A stretch of DNA of 64,000 nt from Microbacterium sp. W4I4 (GTDB lineage: Bacteria; Actinomycetota; Actinomycetes; Actinomycetales; Microbacteriaceae): NCBI RefSeq assembly GCF_030816235.1, contig NZ_JAUSXT010000001.1, forward strand, positions 3,224,001-3,288,000. The letters are read 5' to 3'. How positions within the stretch are numbered: position 1 is the stretch's first letter; each line of letters starts with the position of its first letter. This document shows, piece by piece, positions 1-8,522 of this stretch. Made by a program: the position numbers and the translations under genes. A model generated the notes under the pieces. The model saw only the letters and a program-made list of their open reading frames with translations. It was not told the origin of the DNA and did no database searches.

Positions 1-1735
1 GGAGACGCAGGACCTGTCCGGCACCTACTCGCTGACGAACATCAACGCCGGGCTCCAGCTCGCCACGCTGGGCGGCGCGACCGCGAACGGCACGCCGGTC
101 GTGCAGGCGGATCCGGCCACGACGGCGGGACAGGTGTGGAAGCTCGCACCCGCCGGACACGGCCTCTACAAGGTCATCCACACGCCCAGTGGTCGAGTGC
201 TCTCCATCTCCGGCGCCGCCGCATCGAACGGTGCAGCTGCGGTGATCGAGGATGACAGCACTGCCGAGGCGCAGCTGTGGCAGCTCATTCCCGACGGCAA
301 GGGAAGCGTGCGCATGGCCAACTATGCGACGGGCAAGACGCTCGGGATCATGGGTATGAGCAAGAGTGACGGCGCAGCCGTCATCCAGTGGACCGACGGA
401 TCGCCGACATCGAACTGCCAGGCCGACGGCGCGCGTCAGCCGGGCAAGTTCGGAACGGCACTCGACTTCTGCAGGACGTCGTCCTATGGCTCCCTTCCGA
501 GCGGTATCGTCAGCAGCCTCAACGGCGACTGGTCGATCTCGACATGGATCAAGCCGGCCGCGCTCACGAGCTGGTCCCGCGTGTTCGACTTCGGAACCGG
601 TCAGAACGTCAACATGTTCCTCACGATGAACGCCGGTGGCGCAGGACCGCGATTCGCGATCTCGAACAACGGCGCCGGAGCGGAGCAGCGGCTGACCTAC
701 GGCGGGCAGAACTTCCCGCTGAACCAGTGGTCGAACATCGTCGTGACCGTCTCGGGTACGCAGGGAACCATGTATCTGAACGGCACCGTCGTCGCCACGA
801 ACAGCAACATGACCCTGAAGCCGTCTGCGCTGGGGAACACCAACCGGAACTATCTGGGTAAGTCTCAGTACAACGACCCGGCATACGACGGAGCGATCGA
901 CGACTTCGCGATCTACAACTCCGCGCTGACCGCCGAGGATGTGGCAGCCCTGGCCGCCGGCCGTGCCGCGGCAGGCAACGTCGCTCAGTACAAGTTCGAC
1001 GAGGCCGGCGGAGCAATGCTCCTCGACTCCTCGGGCAGCAACCGCAACGGGACCGTGGTCCTCGGCACCGGCGGATCCGCGACCAGCACGGCAACCGACG
1101 CGCAGACGGCGGACCGCTTCTGGAAGCTGACCCGTATGGACATCACTGCACCGGTGGTGACTGTGGTGTGCCCCGCGGATGCCGTGAACCTCGACGCGAC
1201 TGCCGTCGCGACGTGGACTGCGACCGACGAGGAGAACGGTTCGGGATTGGCCACGCCCGCGGAGGGCTCGATCGGGCTGGACACCTCGAGTGTCGGCGCG
1301 AAGACGGTCACGGTGCCGACAGCCACAGCGACGGATGCTGCGGGTAACAGCTCGACTGAGGTCAGCTGCGACTACAGCGTCGTCTACGACTGGTCGGGCT
1401 TCGCCCAGCCCGTCGATTCGGGTGACGTCGTCAACACGGTCAAGGCCGGGAGTGCGGTTCCGATCAAGTTCACGCTGAACGGCGATCAGGGACTCGACGT
1501 GCTGGCGGCGGGCTCGCCGTCCGTCCGGTTCGGGTCGTGCTCTGCGTCCGCCGCGGTGGACGCGATCGAGCAGACGGTCACGGCCAGCGCCAGCGGCCTG
1601 AAGTATGACGCGGATGCCGACCAGTACGTGTACGTGTGGAAGACGGACAAGTCCTGGGCCGGAGACTGCGCCACCTTCTCCCTGCAGCTGAGTGACGGGA
1701 CGACGCACACCGCGCTGTTCTCCTTCGGCAAGTAG
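1..1735 (+). CDS. Secreted modular protein (ricin-type lectin, LamG, PxKF), C-terminal part
   Basis: The reading frame is open from base 2, so the start and any catalytic domain lie outside the window. What remains begins in a ricin-type beta-trefoil repeat (GQVWKLAP, then AQLWQLIPDG), passes into a LamG/concanavalin-like domain over roughly the middle third (WSISTWIKP, NQWSNIVVTV, MYLNGTVV, YDGAIDDFAIYN), then an Ig-like segment, and ends in a PxKF-type domain (AVPIKFTLNGDQG, paired Cys). Such modules usually bind polysaccharide and sit behind a glycosidase. Next to a GH127 locus, a role in attacking plant or fungal glycan outside the cell is likely, but the enzyme class cannot be seen from this fragment. 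A strong hairpin follows the stop. Confidence 0.8.
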   Translation, partial: ETQDLSGTYSLTNINAGLQLATLGGATANGTPVVQADPATTAGQVWKLAPAGHGLYKVIHTPSGRVLSISGAAASNGAAAVIEDDSTAEAQLWQLIPDGKGSVRMANYATGKTLGIMGMSKSDGAAVIQWTDGSPTSNCQADGARQPGKFGTALDFCRTSSYGSLPSGIVSSLNGDWSISTWIKPAALTSWSRVFDFGTGQNVNMFLTMNAGGAGPRFAISNNGAGAEQRLTYGGQNFPLNQWSNIVVTVSGTQGTMYLNGTVVATNSNMTLKPSALGNTNRNYLGKSQYNDPAYDGAIDDFAIYNSALTAEDVAALAAGRAAAGNVAQYKFDEAGGAMLLDSSGSNRNGTVVLGTGGSATSTATDAQTADRFWKLTRMDITAPVVTVVCPADAVNLDATAVATWTATDEENGSGLATPAEGSIGLDTSSVGAKTVTVPTATATDAAGNSSTEVSCDYSVVYDWSGFAQPVDSGDVVNTVKAGSAVPIKFTLNGDQGLDVLAAGSPSVRFGSCSASAAVDAIEQTVTASASGLKYDADADQYVYVWKTDKSWAGDCATFSLQLSDGTTHTALFSFGK

Positions 1736-1752
1736 CAGCACGGCGAACCGAT

Positions 1753-1789
1753 GATGCGGTGCGCGACCTCACCGGTCGCGCACCGCATC
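1753..1789. terminator. Hairpin terminator between convergent genes
   Basis: A perfect 15-bp inverted repeat (GATGCGGTGCGCGAC and its complement) with a 7-nt loop lies between the lectin gene and the convergent LacI gene. It probably ends both transcripts. There is no long T tract, as is usual at this GC content. Confidence 0.7.
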
Positions 1790-1833
1790 TGCGTCGGACC
1801 GGCAGCGCAGCCTCACCGCGAGCGAATCGGGTG

Positions 1834-2850
1834 TCAGCCGCGCGGACGCGCGATGCTCCCGCGGTCGTGGATGACGGGGGCGATCAGCTCGACGTGCGCA
1901 GGCGAGGTCGACGGTCCTCGATCGATGCTCGCGACCAGGGCTTCGACTGCGCGTCTGCCCAATTCATCGGCGGCGCTGTCGACCGCCGAGTACGACAGCG
2001 AGAACATCCGCGCGAAATCGTCGGAGTAGCGTCCCACGACGGAGATGTCTCCGGGGCAGGTCAGCCCCCGCGATGCCAGCACGTTCGGGAGCGCGGCGGC
2101 TGCGGCCTCATTGTTCAGGAGCAGGCCCGTCGCCGACGGGTGCGCGTCGAGGAATCCGTTCAGGTCCCTGCCGACCTCGGGCTGACCGGCTGCGCCGTTG
2201 TAGTCGTGCAGGATGATGCCCAGCTCCTCGGCGCGCTCGCGCGCGCGATCGGCCAGGCGCCACACATAGGCGCCGCCGCGTTCCACGACGTGCAGGGGCT
2301 GCGAGACGAGGATCAGTTCGCGATGACCGTGGGCGAACATCTCGTCCACCATCATCGCGCCGGCGGCGGGGAAGTCGAGATCGAAGACATCGAGCCCATC
2401 CGGATCTCCGGGCAGTCCGACCAGCGCACCCGGTTGCGGCGCACCGCGCAGGACAGGAAGCCGATCGTCCTGCTCCGCGACGTTCAGGAGCACGAAGCCG
2501 TCGACCATGCGGGAAGCGGAGATGCGCAGAAGTGCACCTGCGCCGTCGTCCTCGGACACCAGAAGCGTGTCGTAGCCCAGCTCGCGTGCGCGATTGGTCA
2601 CTCCGAGGATGTAGTGCAGCATCGCCGGAGCGAACTCGTCGGAGAGGAATCGGCCCAGAAGGGCGATGACGCTCGTCCGCGATGTCGCGAGCGCACGGGC
2701 ACCGGCGTTCGGCGTGTAGCCGAGGTCGCGGACGGCCTCGGCGACCCGGGCGCGCACTTCGGGCGAGATCGTCCGCTTGCCGGAAAGTGCGTAGGACGCC
2801 GTGCTCCGTGATACCCCGGCGGCTCGGGCCACATCTCCGATGTTCACCAC
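1834..2850 (-). CDS. LacI-family transcriptional regulator (paralogue A)
   Basis: A 338-residue LacI/GalR repressor. The N-terminal helix-turn-helix reads IGDVARAAGVSRSTASYALSGKR, followed by the hinge motif YTPNAGARALATSR and a periplasmic-binding-protein-like sensor domain. It starts with GTG behind AAGGGGTGA. It is plainly paralogous to the regulator at 5084: the recognition helix is nearly identical and long blocks of the sensor core match (QPGALVGLP, DGLDVFDLDF). It lies downstream of and in the same direction as the GH127 gene but has its own operator-like palindrome at 2867-2880, so it probably represses itself. The ligand is not readable from sequence; a beta-L-arabinose-containing sugar is an inference from the neighbours. 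Confidence 0.92.
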   Translation of the reverse strand: MVNIGDVARAAGVSRSTASYALSGKRTISPEVRARVAEAVRDLGYTPNAGARALATSRTSVIALLGRFLSDEFAPAMLHYILGVTNRARELGYDTLLVSEDDGAGALLRISASRMVDGFVLLNVAEQDDRLPVLRGAPQPGALVGLPGDPDGLDVFDLDFPAAGAMMVDEMFAHGHRELILVSQPLHVVERGGAYVWRLADRARERAEELGIILHDYNGAAGQPEVGRDLNGFLDAHPSATGLLLNNEAAAAALPNVLASRGLTCPGDISVVGRYSDDFARMFSLSYSAVDSAADELGRRAVEALVASIDRGPSTSPAHVELIAPVIHDRGSIARPRG

Positions 2851-2866
2851 GTCACGTCACCCCTTA

Positions 2867-2880
2867 GCGAACCGATTCGC
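2867..2880. promoter_or_regulatory. Candidate LacI operator, copy 1
   Basis: GCGAACCGATTCGC, 17 bp before the start of LacI paralogue A. It shares the core CGAAYCGRTTCG with three other sites in the locus (4923, 5052, 6126). Centre-symmetric CG sites of this kind are typical LacI-family operators. Confidence 0.7.
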
Positions 2881-2934
2881 CTCAGAATAGCCCCAAAGAC
2901 GACGCAGGCCGAGGTCGCCCGGCCCGTGCTCGTG

Positions 2935-4869
2935 TCATCCGAGGTCGGATACCGGAATCCACACCCTCATCGTGGAGGGCCCACGGTTCGCCCAGCGGAA
3001 GTAGGGAATGAGATCGGCCTGCAGCGGCTCGCCGGCGGGTCTCTCGAGATCGCCGAACGGCCACGCGGCGGACTGCGAAGGATGGATGCGCAGGCGGACG
3101 CGTGCGCCGTCTGATCCGGTCGCCGGGGCACTCGCCGTATCGATGGTCACCCGGTCCACAGTGACGCCCTCGGGCAGGTCGACGTCCTCGAGTGCGAGCA
3201 CCAGAGGTCCGCTCTCCACGGCCACCTGACCGCGCACCGCATCGACAGACGGGTGCGGCCAGGTGAATCGGGGCTCGAGCGGAAGCACGAGCTCGACCGC
3301 GTCCGTGGTCCGGAACGCACGGGTGATGGCCACGGTGGCGCCGGTGATCGGAACCGCCTGGCCGTTGAAGGTGGCTGTGGCGGTCCGCGCGGCCCAGGCC
3401 GGAATCCGCAGCGTCAAGGTGGTCGGTGAGCCGACATCATGCGTCGGGACGATGGTGATCCTCTCGTCGAACGGATACCCCGTGGACACGCGGAAGGCGA
3501 CGCGCCGCCCATCCGGAAGAGTGGTGTCGAGCTGCATCGGCGCGTACTGGTGCACCTGGATGCCGTCGTCATCCGAAGTCGCGACATAGCCGGGGAGGCT
3601 GGCCAGCGTGCGGGCGATGTTCGTCGGGCAGCACGACACCTCGAACCACGGCGCGCGAAGGGTGGCCTCGGCCCGCTCGCTCAATCCGGGTTCGGATTCG
3701 CCCGTGCCTGCAGTGCGCTGGTGCAGGGTGTTCGCGTAGTAGAACGCCCGTCCGTCCTCCCGCGGCGAGACGAGGATGCCGTTCAGCAGTGTCCGCTCGA
3801 TCAGATCGGCGTACTTCGGCTCGCCGGTGCGCAGCAGCAGACGCCAGCTCAGCATGACCGAGCCGATGCTCGCGCACGTCTCCGCATAGGCGCGATCGGC
3901 GGGCAGCTCGTAGTCGTCACCGAACTCCTCGTTCTGGTGATGCGATCCCATGCCGCCCGTGATGTAGGTGCGACGAGCGACGGTGTTGGCCCACTGAGTC
4001 GTGATCGCATCCAGGAGCTCGTCATCATCGCCGTCGATCGCGACATCGGCGGCGCCGGCGGAGAGATAGAGCGCCCGCACGGCGTGCCCTCTCAGCACTG
4101 CGGCGTCGCGGACGGGCAGGTCGTCGAGGAAGTAGTCGTGGCCGTGGAAGAGCGTCGTCTTCAGCATCCCGTGTCCCCGCCGATCGACCAGAAGTGCGGC
4201 CAGTTCGAGGTAGCGGTCATCGCCCGTCGCGCGGGCGAACTCGGCGAGGGCCATCTCCACTTCAGGATGACCGCAGATCGCTGGCCTGCCCTCGGGCCCG
4301 AACTCCCGATACAGGTGATCTGCGACGCGACGGGCGATGCCGGGGAGCTCGTCGTCGTGCCCGGTGCGAAGTCGCGCCACGGCGGCTTGGATCAGGTGCC
4401 CGAAGCAGTACAGTTCGTGGCCCCACTCGAGATCGCTGTAACGGGCCGGCTGTCCCTCGCGTCCGAAGCTCGTGTGCAGGTAGCCGTCCGGTTCCTGTGC
4501 GGCGCCTATTCGGCGCACGAGGTCGCGATACCGCGACTCCAACACGTCATCGGAGCGGGTGCTGAGTTCCCAGGCCATCGCCTCGAGCAGCTTGTACACC
4601 TCGGAGTCCACGAACTCGATCCCGGCGTGCTCGCCGTCCGCCGTGCCCGCAGCGCGGTCGAAGTTGTCGATCCAGCCGATGCGGGACATCCAGCTGTGGC
4701 AATGATCGAGGATGACCTCTGCGTTGAGTTGATGGATCTCGCCCCAGAGGCCGTCCTGAAGGCGCACTTCATCCAGACCGAGCGGTCGAAGAACTCCATG
4801 TCTCGGCGCGACAGGTGCTATCGGCTGGATCGCAGGTGTCGCTGAGCGGGGCGTGATGTTGGCGGTCAC
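2935..4869 (-). CDS. GH127 beta-L-arabinofuranosidase
   Basis: About 644 residues. Family GH127 (formerly DUF1680) removes beta-L-arabinofuranose, for example from hydroxyproline-linked arabinooligosaccharides of plant cell-wall proteins. The zinc-thiolate catalytic set of the family is visible: Glu330 and Cys332 in AETCASIGS, and the Cys413-Cys414 pair in WFEVSCCPTN; the acidic NEEFGDD stretch precedes them. There is no signal peptide, so it should work in the cytoplasm on imported oligosaccharides. The frame stays open upstream, but GTG at 4869 with GAGG about 11 nt before it gives the expected N-terminus. It diverges from LacI paralogue B, and an operator-like palindrome lies 53 bp upstream. 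Confidence 0.9.
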   Translation of the reverse strand: MTANITPRSATPAIQPIAPVAPRHGVLRPLGLDEVRLQDGLWGEIHQLNAEVILDHCHSWMSRIGWIDNFDRAAGTADGEHAGIEFVDSEVYKLLEAMAWELSTRSDDVLESRYRDLVRRIGAAQEPDGYLHTSFGREGQPARYSDLEWGHELYCFGHLIQAAVARLRTGHDDELPGIARRVADHLYREFGPEGRPAICGHPEVEMALAEFARATGDDRYLELAALLVDRRGHGMLKTTLFHGHDYFLDDLPVRDAAVLRGHAVRALYLSAGAADVAIDGDDDELLDAITTQWANTVARRTYITGGMGSHHQNEEFGDDYELPADRAYAETCASIGSVMLSWRLLLRTGEPKYADLIERTLLNGILVSPREDGRAFYYANTLHQRTAGTGESEPGLSERAEATLRAPWFEVSCCPTNIARTLASLPGYVATSDDDGIQVHQYAPMQLDTTLPDGRRVAFRVSTGYPFDERITIVPTHDVGSPTTLTLRIPAWAARTATATFNGQAVPITGATVAITRAFRTTDAVELVLPLEPRFTWPHPSVDAVRGQVAVESGPLVLALEDVDLPEGVTVDRVTIDTASAPATGSDGARVRLRIHPSQSAAWPFGDLERPAGEPLQADLIPYFRWANRGPSTMRVWIPVSDLG

Positions 4870-4922
4870 GAACAGGGATTCCTCTTGGTCGGTGGAAGAA
4901 GGACGCCGGTCTGCTTGCACAG

Positions 4923-4936
4923 TCGAACCGGTTCGA
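4923..4936. promoter_or_regulatory. Candidate LacI operator, copy 2
   Basis: Perfect palindrome TCGAACCGGTTCGA, 53 bp upstream of the GH127 start in the 214-bp divergent spacer. It is identical to the copy at 6126-6139. Confidence 0.8.
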
Positions 4937-5051
4937 TTACAGTATCCACTCAGGACGTCGAACTCAACCGGAATTCGACGATCAAGTGTCCGAAAGGGAC
5001 ACGTTCGACGACATCGCACCGCGTGAGGCGGTGCGAGGGACAGGTTCTCAG

Positions 5052-5065
5052 TCGAATCGGTTCGA
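5052..5065. promoter_or_regulatory. Candidate LacI operator, copy 3
   Basis: TCGAATCGGTTCGA, 18 bp before the start of LacI paralogue B. It differs from the perfect copies at one central base. Its position suggests autorepression. Confidence 0.78.
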
Positions 5066-5083
5066 CGATGAACAGGAGGCGCC

Positions 5084-6088
5084 GTGGCCACGATAGGCGA
5101 CGTCGCACGTGCAGCGGGCGTCTCGCGCAGCACCGTCTCCTACGCATTGTCGGGCAAGCGTGCGATCTCCAGTGGTACCCGCGATCGCATCGAGACAGCC
5201 ATCGACCAGCTCGGATACACCCCGAACGCGGGCGCCCGCGCTCTGGCGACCTCCCAGACGATGGTCATCGGACTGTTCGTGCAGTTCTTCCGCGACGAAT
5301 TCTCGCCGGCCATGCTGCAGTACGTCCTTCCCATCTCGGACGCCGCGCGCGAGGAAGGATACGACATCCTGATGGTGACCGAAGACGACGGTCCGCGGGC
5401 GCTGCAGCGGATCACCGACTCGGACATGGTGGATGGTGTTCTGCTCCTGAACGTCGGCCACGATGACTCCCGAGTGGCGCCCTTGCGCGCCGCCAGGCAG
5501 CCGGGCGCCCTGGTCGGACTTCCTCGTGACACCGATGGGCTCGATGTGTTCGACTTGGATTTCGGCGAAGCGGCGCGGATGCTGGTGGACCACCTCTATC
5601 AGCTGGGGCATCGCGAGATCATCCTGATCGCGCCGCACGAGCACGTGATCGCGCGCGGCGGGGCGTATGCCTGGCGATTCCGTGAGGCCGCGCTCGAGCG
5701 CGGCGCACGCTACGGCCTGCGGATGTTCCCTTACTACGGCGAGACCGAGCAGCCTCGGATCGCGGAGGCGCTGAACGCCATCCTCGACGCGCGTCCCACG
5801 GCGACGGCGATCATCATCCACAACGATGCGATGATCGCCGGGCTCCCCTCCGTGCTGAACGCGCGGGGAGTGAGGGTTCCGGATGACCTGTCGGTCGTGG
5901 GGATCTTCGCCGAAGACTTCGGACGATTGTTCTCGCTGCCGTACACGGCGATCGAGACTTCGCCGGACAAACTGGGCCGCGCCGCGGTCCAGGCGCTCGT
6001 GCGGCGGATGAAGGATCACGATGCCGCCGGCATGCCTGTGGTCCGATTCATCGCACCCGAGCTGACGGATCGGGGAAGCACCCGCTGA
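5084..6088 (+). CDS. LacI-family transcriptional regulator (paralogue B)
   Basis: A 334-residue LacI/GalR repressor with helix-turn-helix IGDVARAAGVSRSTVSYALSGKR and hinge YTPNAGARALATSQ. The start is GTG with AGGAGG just upstream. It is a paralogue of the regulator at 1834 and lies between the divergent GH127 gene and the ABC importer. Because the DNA-contacting helices of the two paralogues are almost the same, both may compete for the four CGAAYCGRTTCG sites while answering to different ligands, since the sensor domains differ more. The effector is unknown. Confidence 0.92.
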   Translation: MATIGDVARAAGVSRSTVSYALSGKRAISSGTRDRIETAIDQLGYTPNAGARALATSQTMVIGLFVQFFRDEFSPAMLQYVLPISDAAREEGYDILMVTEDDGPRALQRITDSDMVDGVLLLNVGHDDSRVAPLRAARQPGALVGLPRDTDGLDVFDLDFGEAARMLVDHLYQLGHREIILIAPHEHVIARGGAYAWRFREAALERGARYGLRMFPYYGETEQPRIAEALNAILDARPTATAIIIHNDAMIAGLPSVLNARGVRVPDDLSVVGIFAEDFGRLFSLPYTAIETSPDKLGRAAVQALVRRMKDHDAAGMPVVRFIAPELTDRGSTR

Positions 6089-6125
6089 TCCGCACCTGCG
6101 GCGAGGAAGTCCGTCGCCGCGCGTC

Positions 6126-6139
6126 TCGAACCGGTTCGA
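6126..6139. promoter_or_regulatory. Candidate LacI operator, copy 4
   Basis: Perfect palindrome TCGAACCGGTTCGA, 45 bp before the binding-protein gene. It probably controls the whole importer-glycosidase operon. Confidence 0.8.
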
Positions 6140-6183
6140 CCAATCCCATGCAATTCCCGCACCACTTTTCAGAGAGGAACACA

Positions 6184-7425
6184 GTGGACAACACACGAAA
6201 GGCCCGCGCCGTCGGCGCTGTCATCGTCGCCATCGGCATCAGTGCCGCCACACTGACCGGATGCTCGACCTCGGCCGGCGGAGGAGGAGGCACGCCGTCC
6301 GCCGACTCGACCGAGTACACCCTGTGGGATCCGTATCCCGATCGTGACGCGTCGTCGACGTGGGCGAAAGCCATCGACGCGTGCGCGGCGGACATCGGCA
6401 TCACCATCAAGCGCAACGCGGGCAACACCGGTGACACGGTCAAAGACGTCACCACCGCAGCCGCGAACCTTCCCGACGTCGCCATGGTCGACAACCCCAA
6501 GGTCTCGACACTGGCGGACGCCGGCCTGCTGACGACCACCGAGGACAACGGGCTGGACGTCTCGAAGATCGAGAAGAACATCCTCAGCGCCGGCGAGATC
6601 GACGGAAAGTACTACGGTGTTCCGGTCGGAGCGAACACGCTCGGCCTGTACTACAACCCGACGGTGCTCGCAGCCGCCGGCGTGGACATCGCATCGGTCA
6701 AGGATGCCGCATCCCTCACTGCCGCGCTGGAGAAGGTCGTCGCTGCAGGCAAGAAGGGCATCACGTTCTCGGCGGTCGGGACCGAAGAGGGGACCTTCCA
6801 GTTCCTTCCGTGGTTCTGGGGCGCAGGTGCGGACCTGAAGAAGCTCGACTCGCCCGAGGCGGAGCAGGCTCTCGGCCTGTGGACCGACTGGGTGAAGCGG
6901 GGAATCGCGCCGAACTCGGTGCTCTCCAACACTCAGGGCACGAGTTGGGACGAGTTCATGACCGGCGACTTCGCCTTCGCCGAGAACGGCTCATGGTTCA
7001 AGTCCGCCGCAGATGATGCCGGCTACAAGTCGATCCAGGTGCCCGGCTTCGACGGGGGAGCCGCGCCGGCTCCGACCGGGGGCGAGTTCATCACCATCCC
7101 GGTGCAGAAGGACACGTCCCGCTACGCCACCTCGGTCAAGATCGTGGACTGCCTGAGCACGGGAGACACCGGTGCGACGGCGCTGGGGTATGTGGCGCCC
7201 ACCGCTGACGGCCAGAAGGCGCAGCTTGCAGCAGACGCGACGCTGGAGTTCTGGATCAGCGCCGTCGGCGATGCCAAGCCGCGCACGGCCGACAACCTCG
7301 GCATCTCGTACGGAGTCATCTCGGAGCAGCTGTACACCGCCGTTCAGAACGCGCTGAGCGGTGCAGCCGCACCGGCTGACGCGCTGAAGGACGCTCAGAC
7401 GACCGCAGCCGAGAAGCTGAAGTAG
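6184..7425 (+). CDS. Sugar ABC transporter substrate-binding lipoprotein
   Basis: About 413 residues, family 1 extracellular solute-binding protein. A short basic N-terminus and hydrophobic stretch lead to the lipobox LTGC, so it should be lipid-anchored outside the membrane. GTG at 6184 is preferred because AGAGAGG sits 6 nt upstream; an ATG at 6148 has no such site. The body has typical features of the family (GVPVGANTLGLYYNP; SWDEFMTGDFAFAENGSW). It is the first gene of an operon with two permeases and a glycosidase and follows a LacI operator. The cargo is probably an arabinose-containing oligosaccharide, by context only. Confidence 0.9.
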   Translation: MDNTRKARAVGAVIVAIGISAATLTGCSTSAGGGGGTPSADSTEYTLWDPYPDRDASSTWAKAIDACAADIGITIKRNAGNTGDTVKDVTTAAANLPDVAMVDNPKVSTLADAGLLTTTEDNGLDVSKIEKNILSAGEIDGKYYGVPVGANTLGLYYNPTVLAAAGVDIASVKDAASLTAALEKVVAAGKKGITFSAVGTEEGTFQFLPWFWGAGADLKKLDSPEAEQALGLWTDWVKRGIAPNSVLSNTQGTSWDEFMTGDFAFAENGSWFKSAADDAGYKSIQVPGFDGGAAPAPTGGEFITIPVQKDTSRYATSVKIVDCLSTGDTGATALGYVAPTADGQKAQLAADATLEFWISAVGDAKPRTADNLGISYGVISEQLYTAVQNALSGAAAPADALKDAQTTAAEKLK

Positions 7426-7475
7426 TCTGCGGCTCGCAGCAGGTCGATTCCCGCAGGTTCCGAAGGAGTATTCAG

Positions 7476-8522
7476 ATGTCAGCACCACCCTCCCCTGCGG
7501 AGACACCTGTGCTCGCGATCGCGGGGGAGGCCGCGTCCTCGATGGGCGCAGCCTCCTCCGCGCCGCGGCGCAGAGGAGAGTCCCCCGCCGCGCGGAGCGG
7601 CGGGGCCCGGCGCCGGCTGCGCCGCCGCGGGGCCCGGCGCCGGCTGCGCCGCCAGCTGATCGCGTGGGGGTTCATCGCCCCGGTGGCGGTCTACATGATC
7701 CTGTTCTACGCTTTTCCGCTGTATCAGAACCTGGACCTGAGCTTCCGGGAATACACGCTGCGCTCGTTCATCGACGGCACTGCACCCTTCGTGTGGTTCG
7801 AGAACTACGCGGAGATCCTGCAGAGCTCGGCGTTCATGCCGGCGCTCATCAACACCGGGGTGTTCACGATCGTCTCGATCGTGTTCCAGTACTCGATCGG
7901 GCTCGCCCTGGCCGTCTTCTTCTTCAAGAGGTTCCCGCTCGCCGCCACGCTGCGCGCACTGTTCCTCGTTCCGTGGCTGCTGCCGCTGCTGGTCTCCGCA
8001 TCGACCTGGGCGTGGATGCTCAACAGCGAGTCGGGGGTCGTAAACGCCGGACTCGCCCTCGTCGGCGTCCCTCAGATCAACTGGCTCACCTCTCCCCAAT
8101 GGGCGATGGTGTCCGTGCTCATCGCCAACATCTGGATCGGCATCCCGTTCAATCTCGTCATCCTGTACAGCGGCCTGCAGGGCATCCCGAACGACATCTA
8201 CGAGGCGGCCTCCCTCGACGGCGCGAACGGGTGGCAGACATTCTGGCGGATCACCTTCCCCCTCCTCCGCCCGGTCTCCGCGATCACCATCCTTCTCGGT
8301 CTCGTGTACACGCTGAAGGTCTTCGACATCATCTGGATCATGACGCGAGGCGGACCAGGCAATGCGTCGACGACATTCGCCATCTGGTCCTATCGCCTCG
8401 GCTTCGGCGGCGGCTCGCCTGAACTCAGCCCCGCAGCCGCAGTCGGCAACCTTCTGATCCTCATCGCCTTCGTCTTCGGTCTCATCTACATCCGGACTCA
8501 GCGCCGAATGGAGAACTCATGA
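7476..8522 (+). CDS. Sugar ABC transporter permease (MalF type)
   Basis: A 348-residue inner-membrane permease with six or so membrane segments and the EAA loop EAASLDGANGWQTFWRITFP that docks on the ATPase. It starts with ATG behind GAAGGAG. The cytoplasmic N-terminus is unusually long and arginine-rich; it includes a 9-residue unit GARRRLRR(R/Q) present twice through a 27-bp DNA duplication. The stop overlaps the next permease start (ATGA). No ATP-binding subunit is encoded nearby, so a shared MsiK/UgpC-type ATPase elsewhere is expected. Confidence 0.92.
   Translation: MSAPPSPAETPVLAIAGEAASSMGAASSAPRRRGESPAARSGGARRRLRRRGARRRLRRQLIAWGFIAPVAVYMILFYAFPLYQNLDLSFREYTLRSFIDGTAPFVWFENYAEILQSSAFMPALINTGVFTIVSIVFQYSIGLALAVFFFKRFPLAATLRALFLVPWLLPLLVSASTWAWMLNSESGVVNAGLALVGVPQINWLTSPQWAMVSVLIANIWIGIPFNLVILYSGLQGIPNDIYEAASLDGANGWQTFWRITFPLLRPVSAITILLGLVYTLKVFDIIWIMTRGGPGNASTTFAIWSYRLGFGGGSPELSPAAAVGNLLILIAFVFGLIYIRTQRRMENS
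7602..7655. repeat. 27-bp in-frame tandem duplication
   Basis: Two adjacent 27-bp units (7602-7628 and 7629-7655), 25 of 27 bases identical, each starting GGGGCCCGGCGCCGGCTGCG. They encode GARRRLRRR and GARRRLRRQ in the permease N-terminus. Confidence 0.85.
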
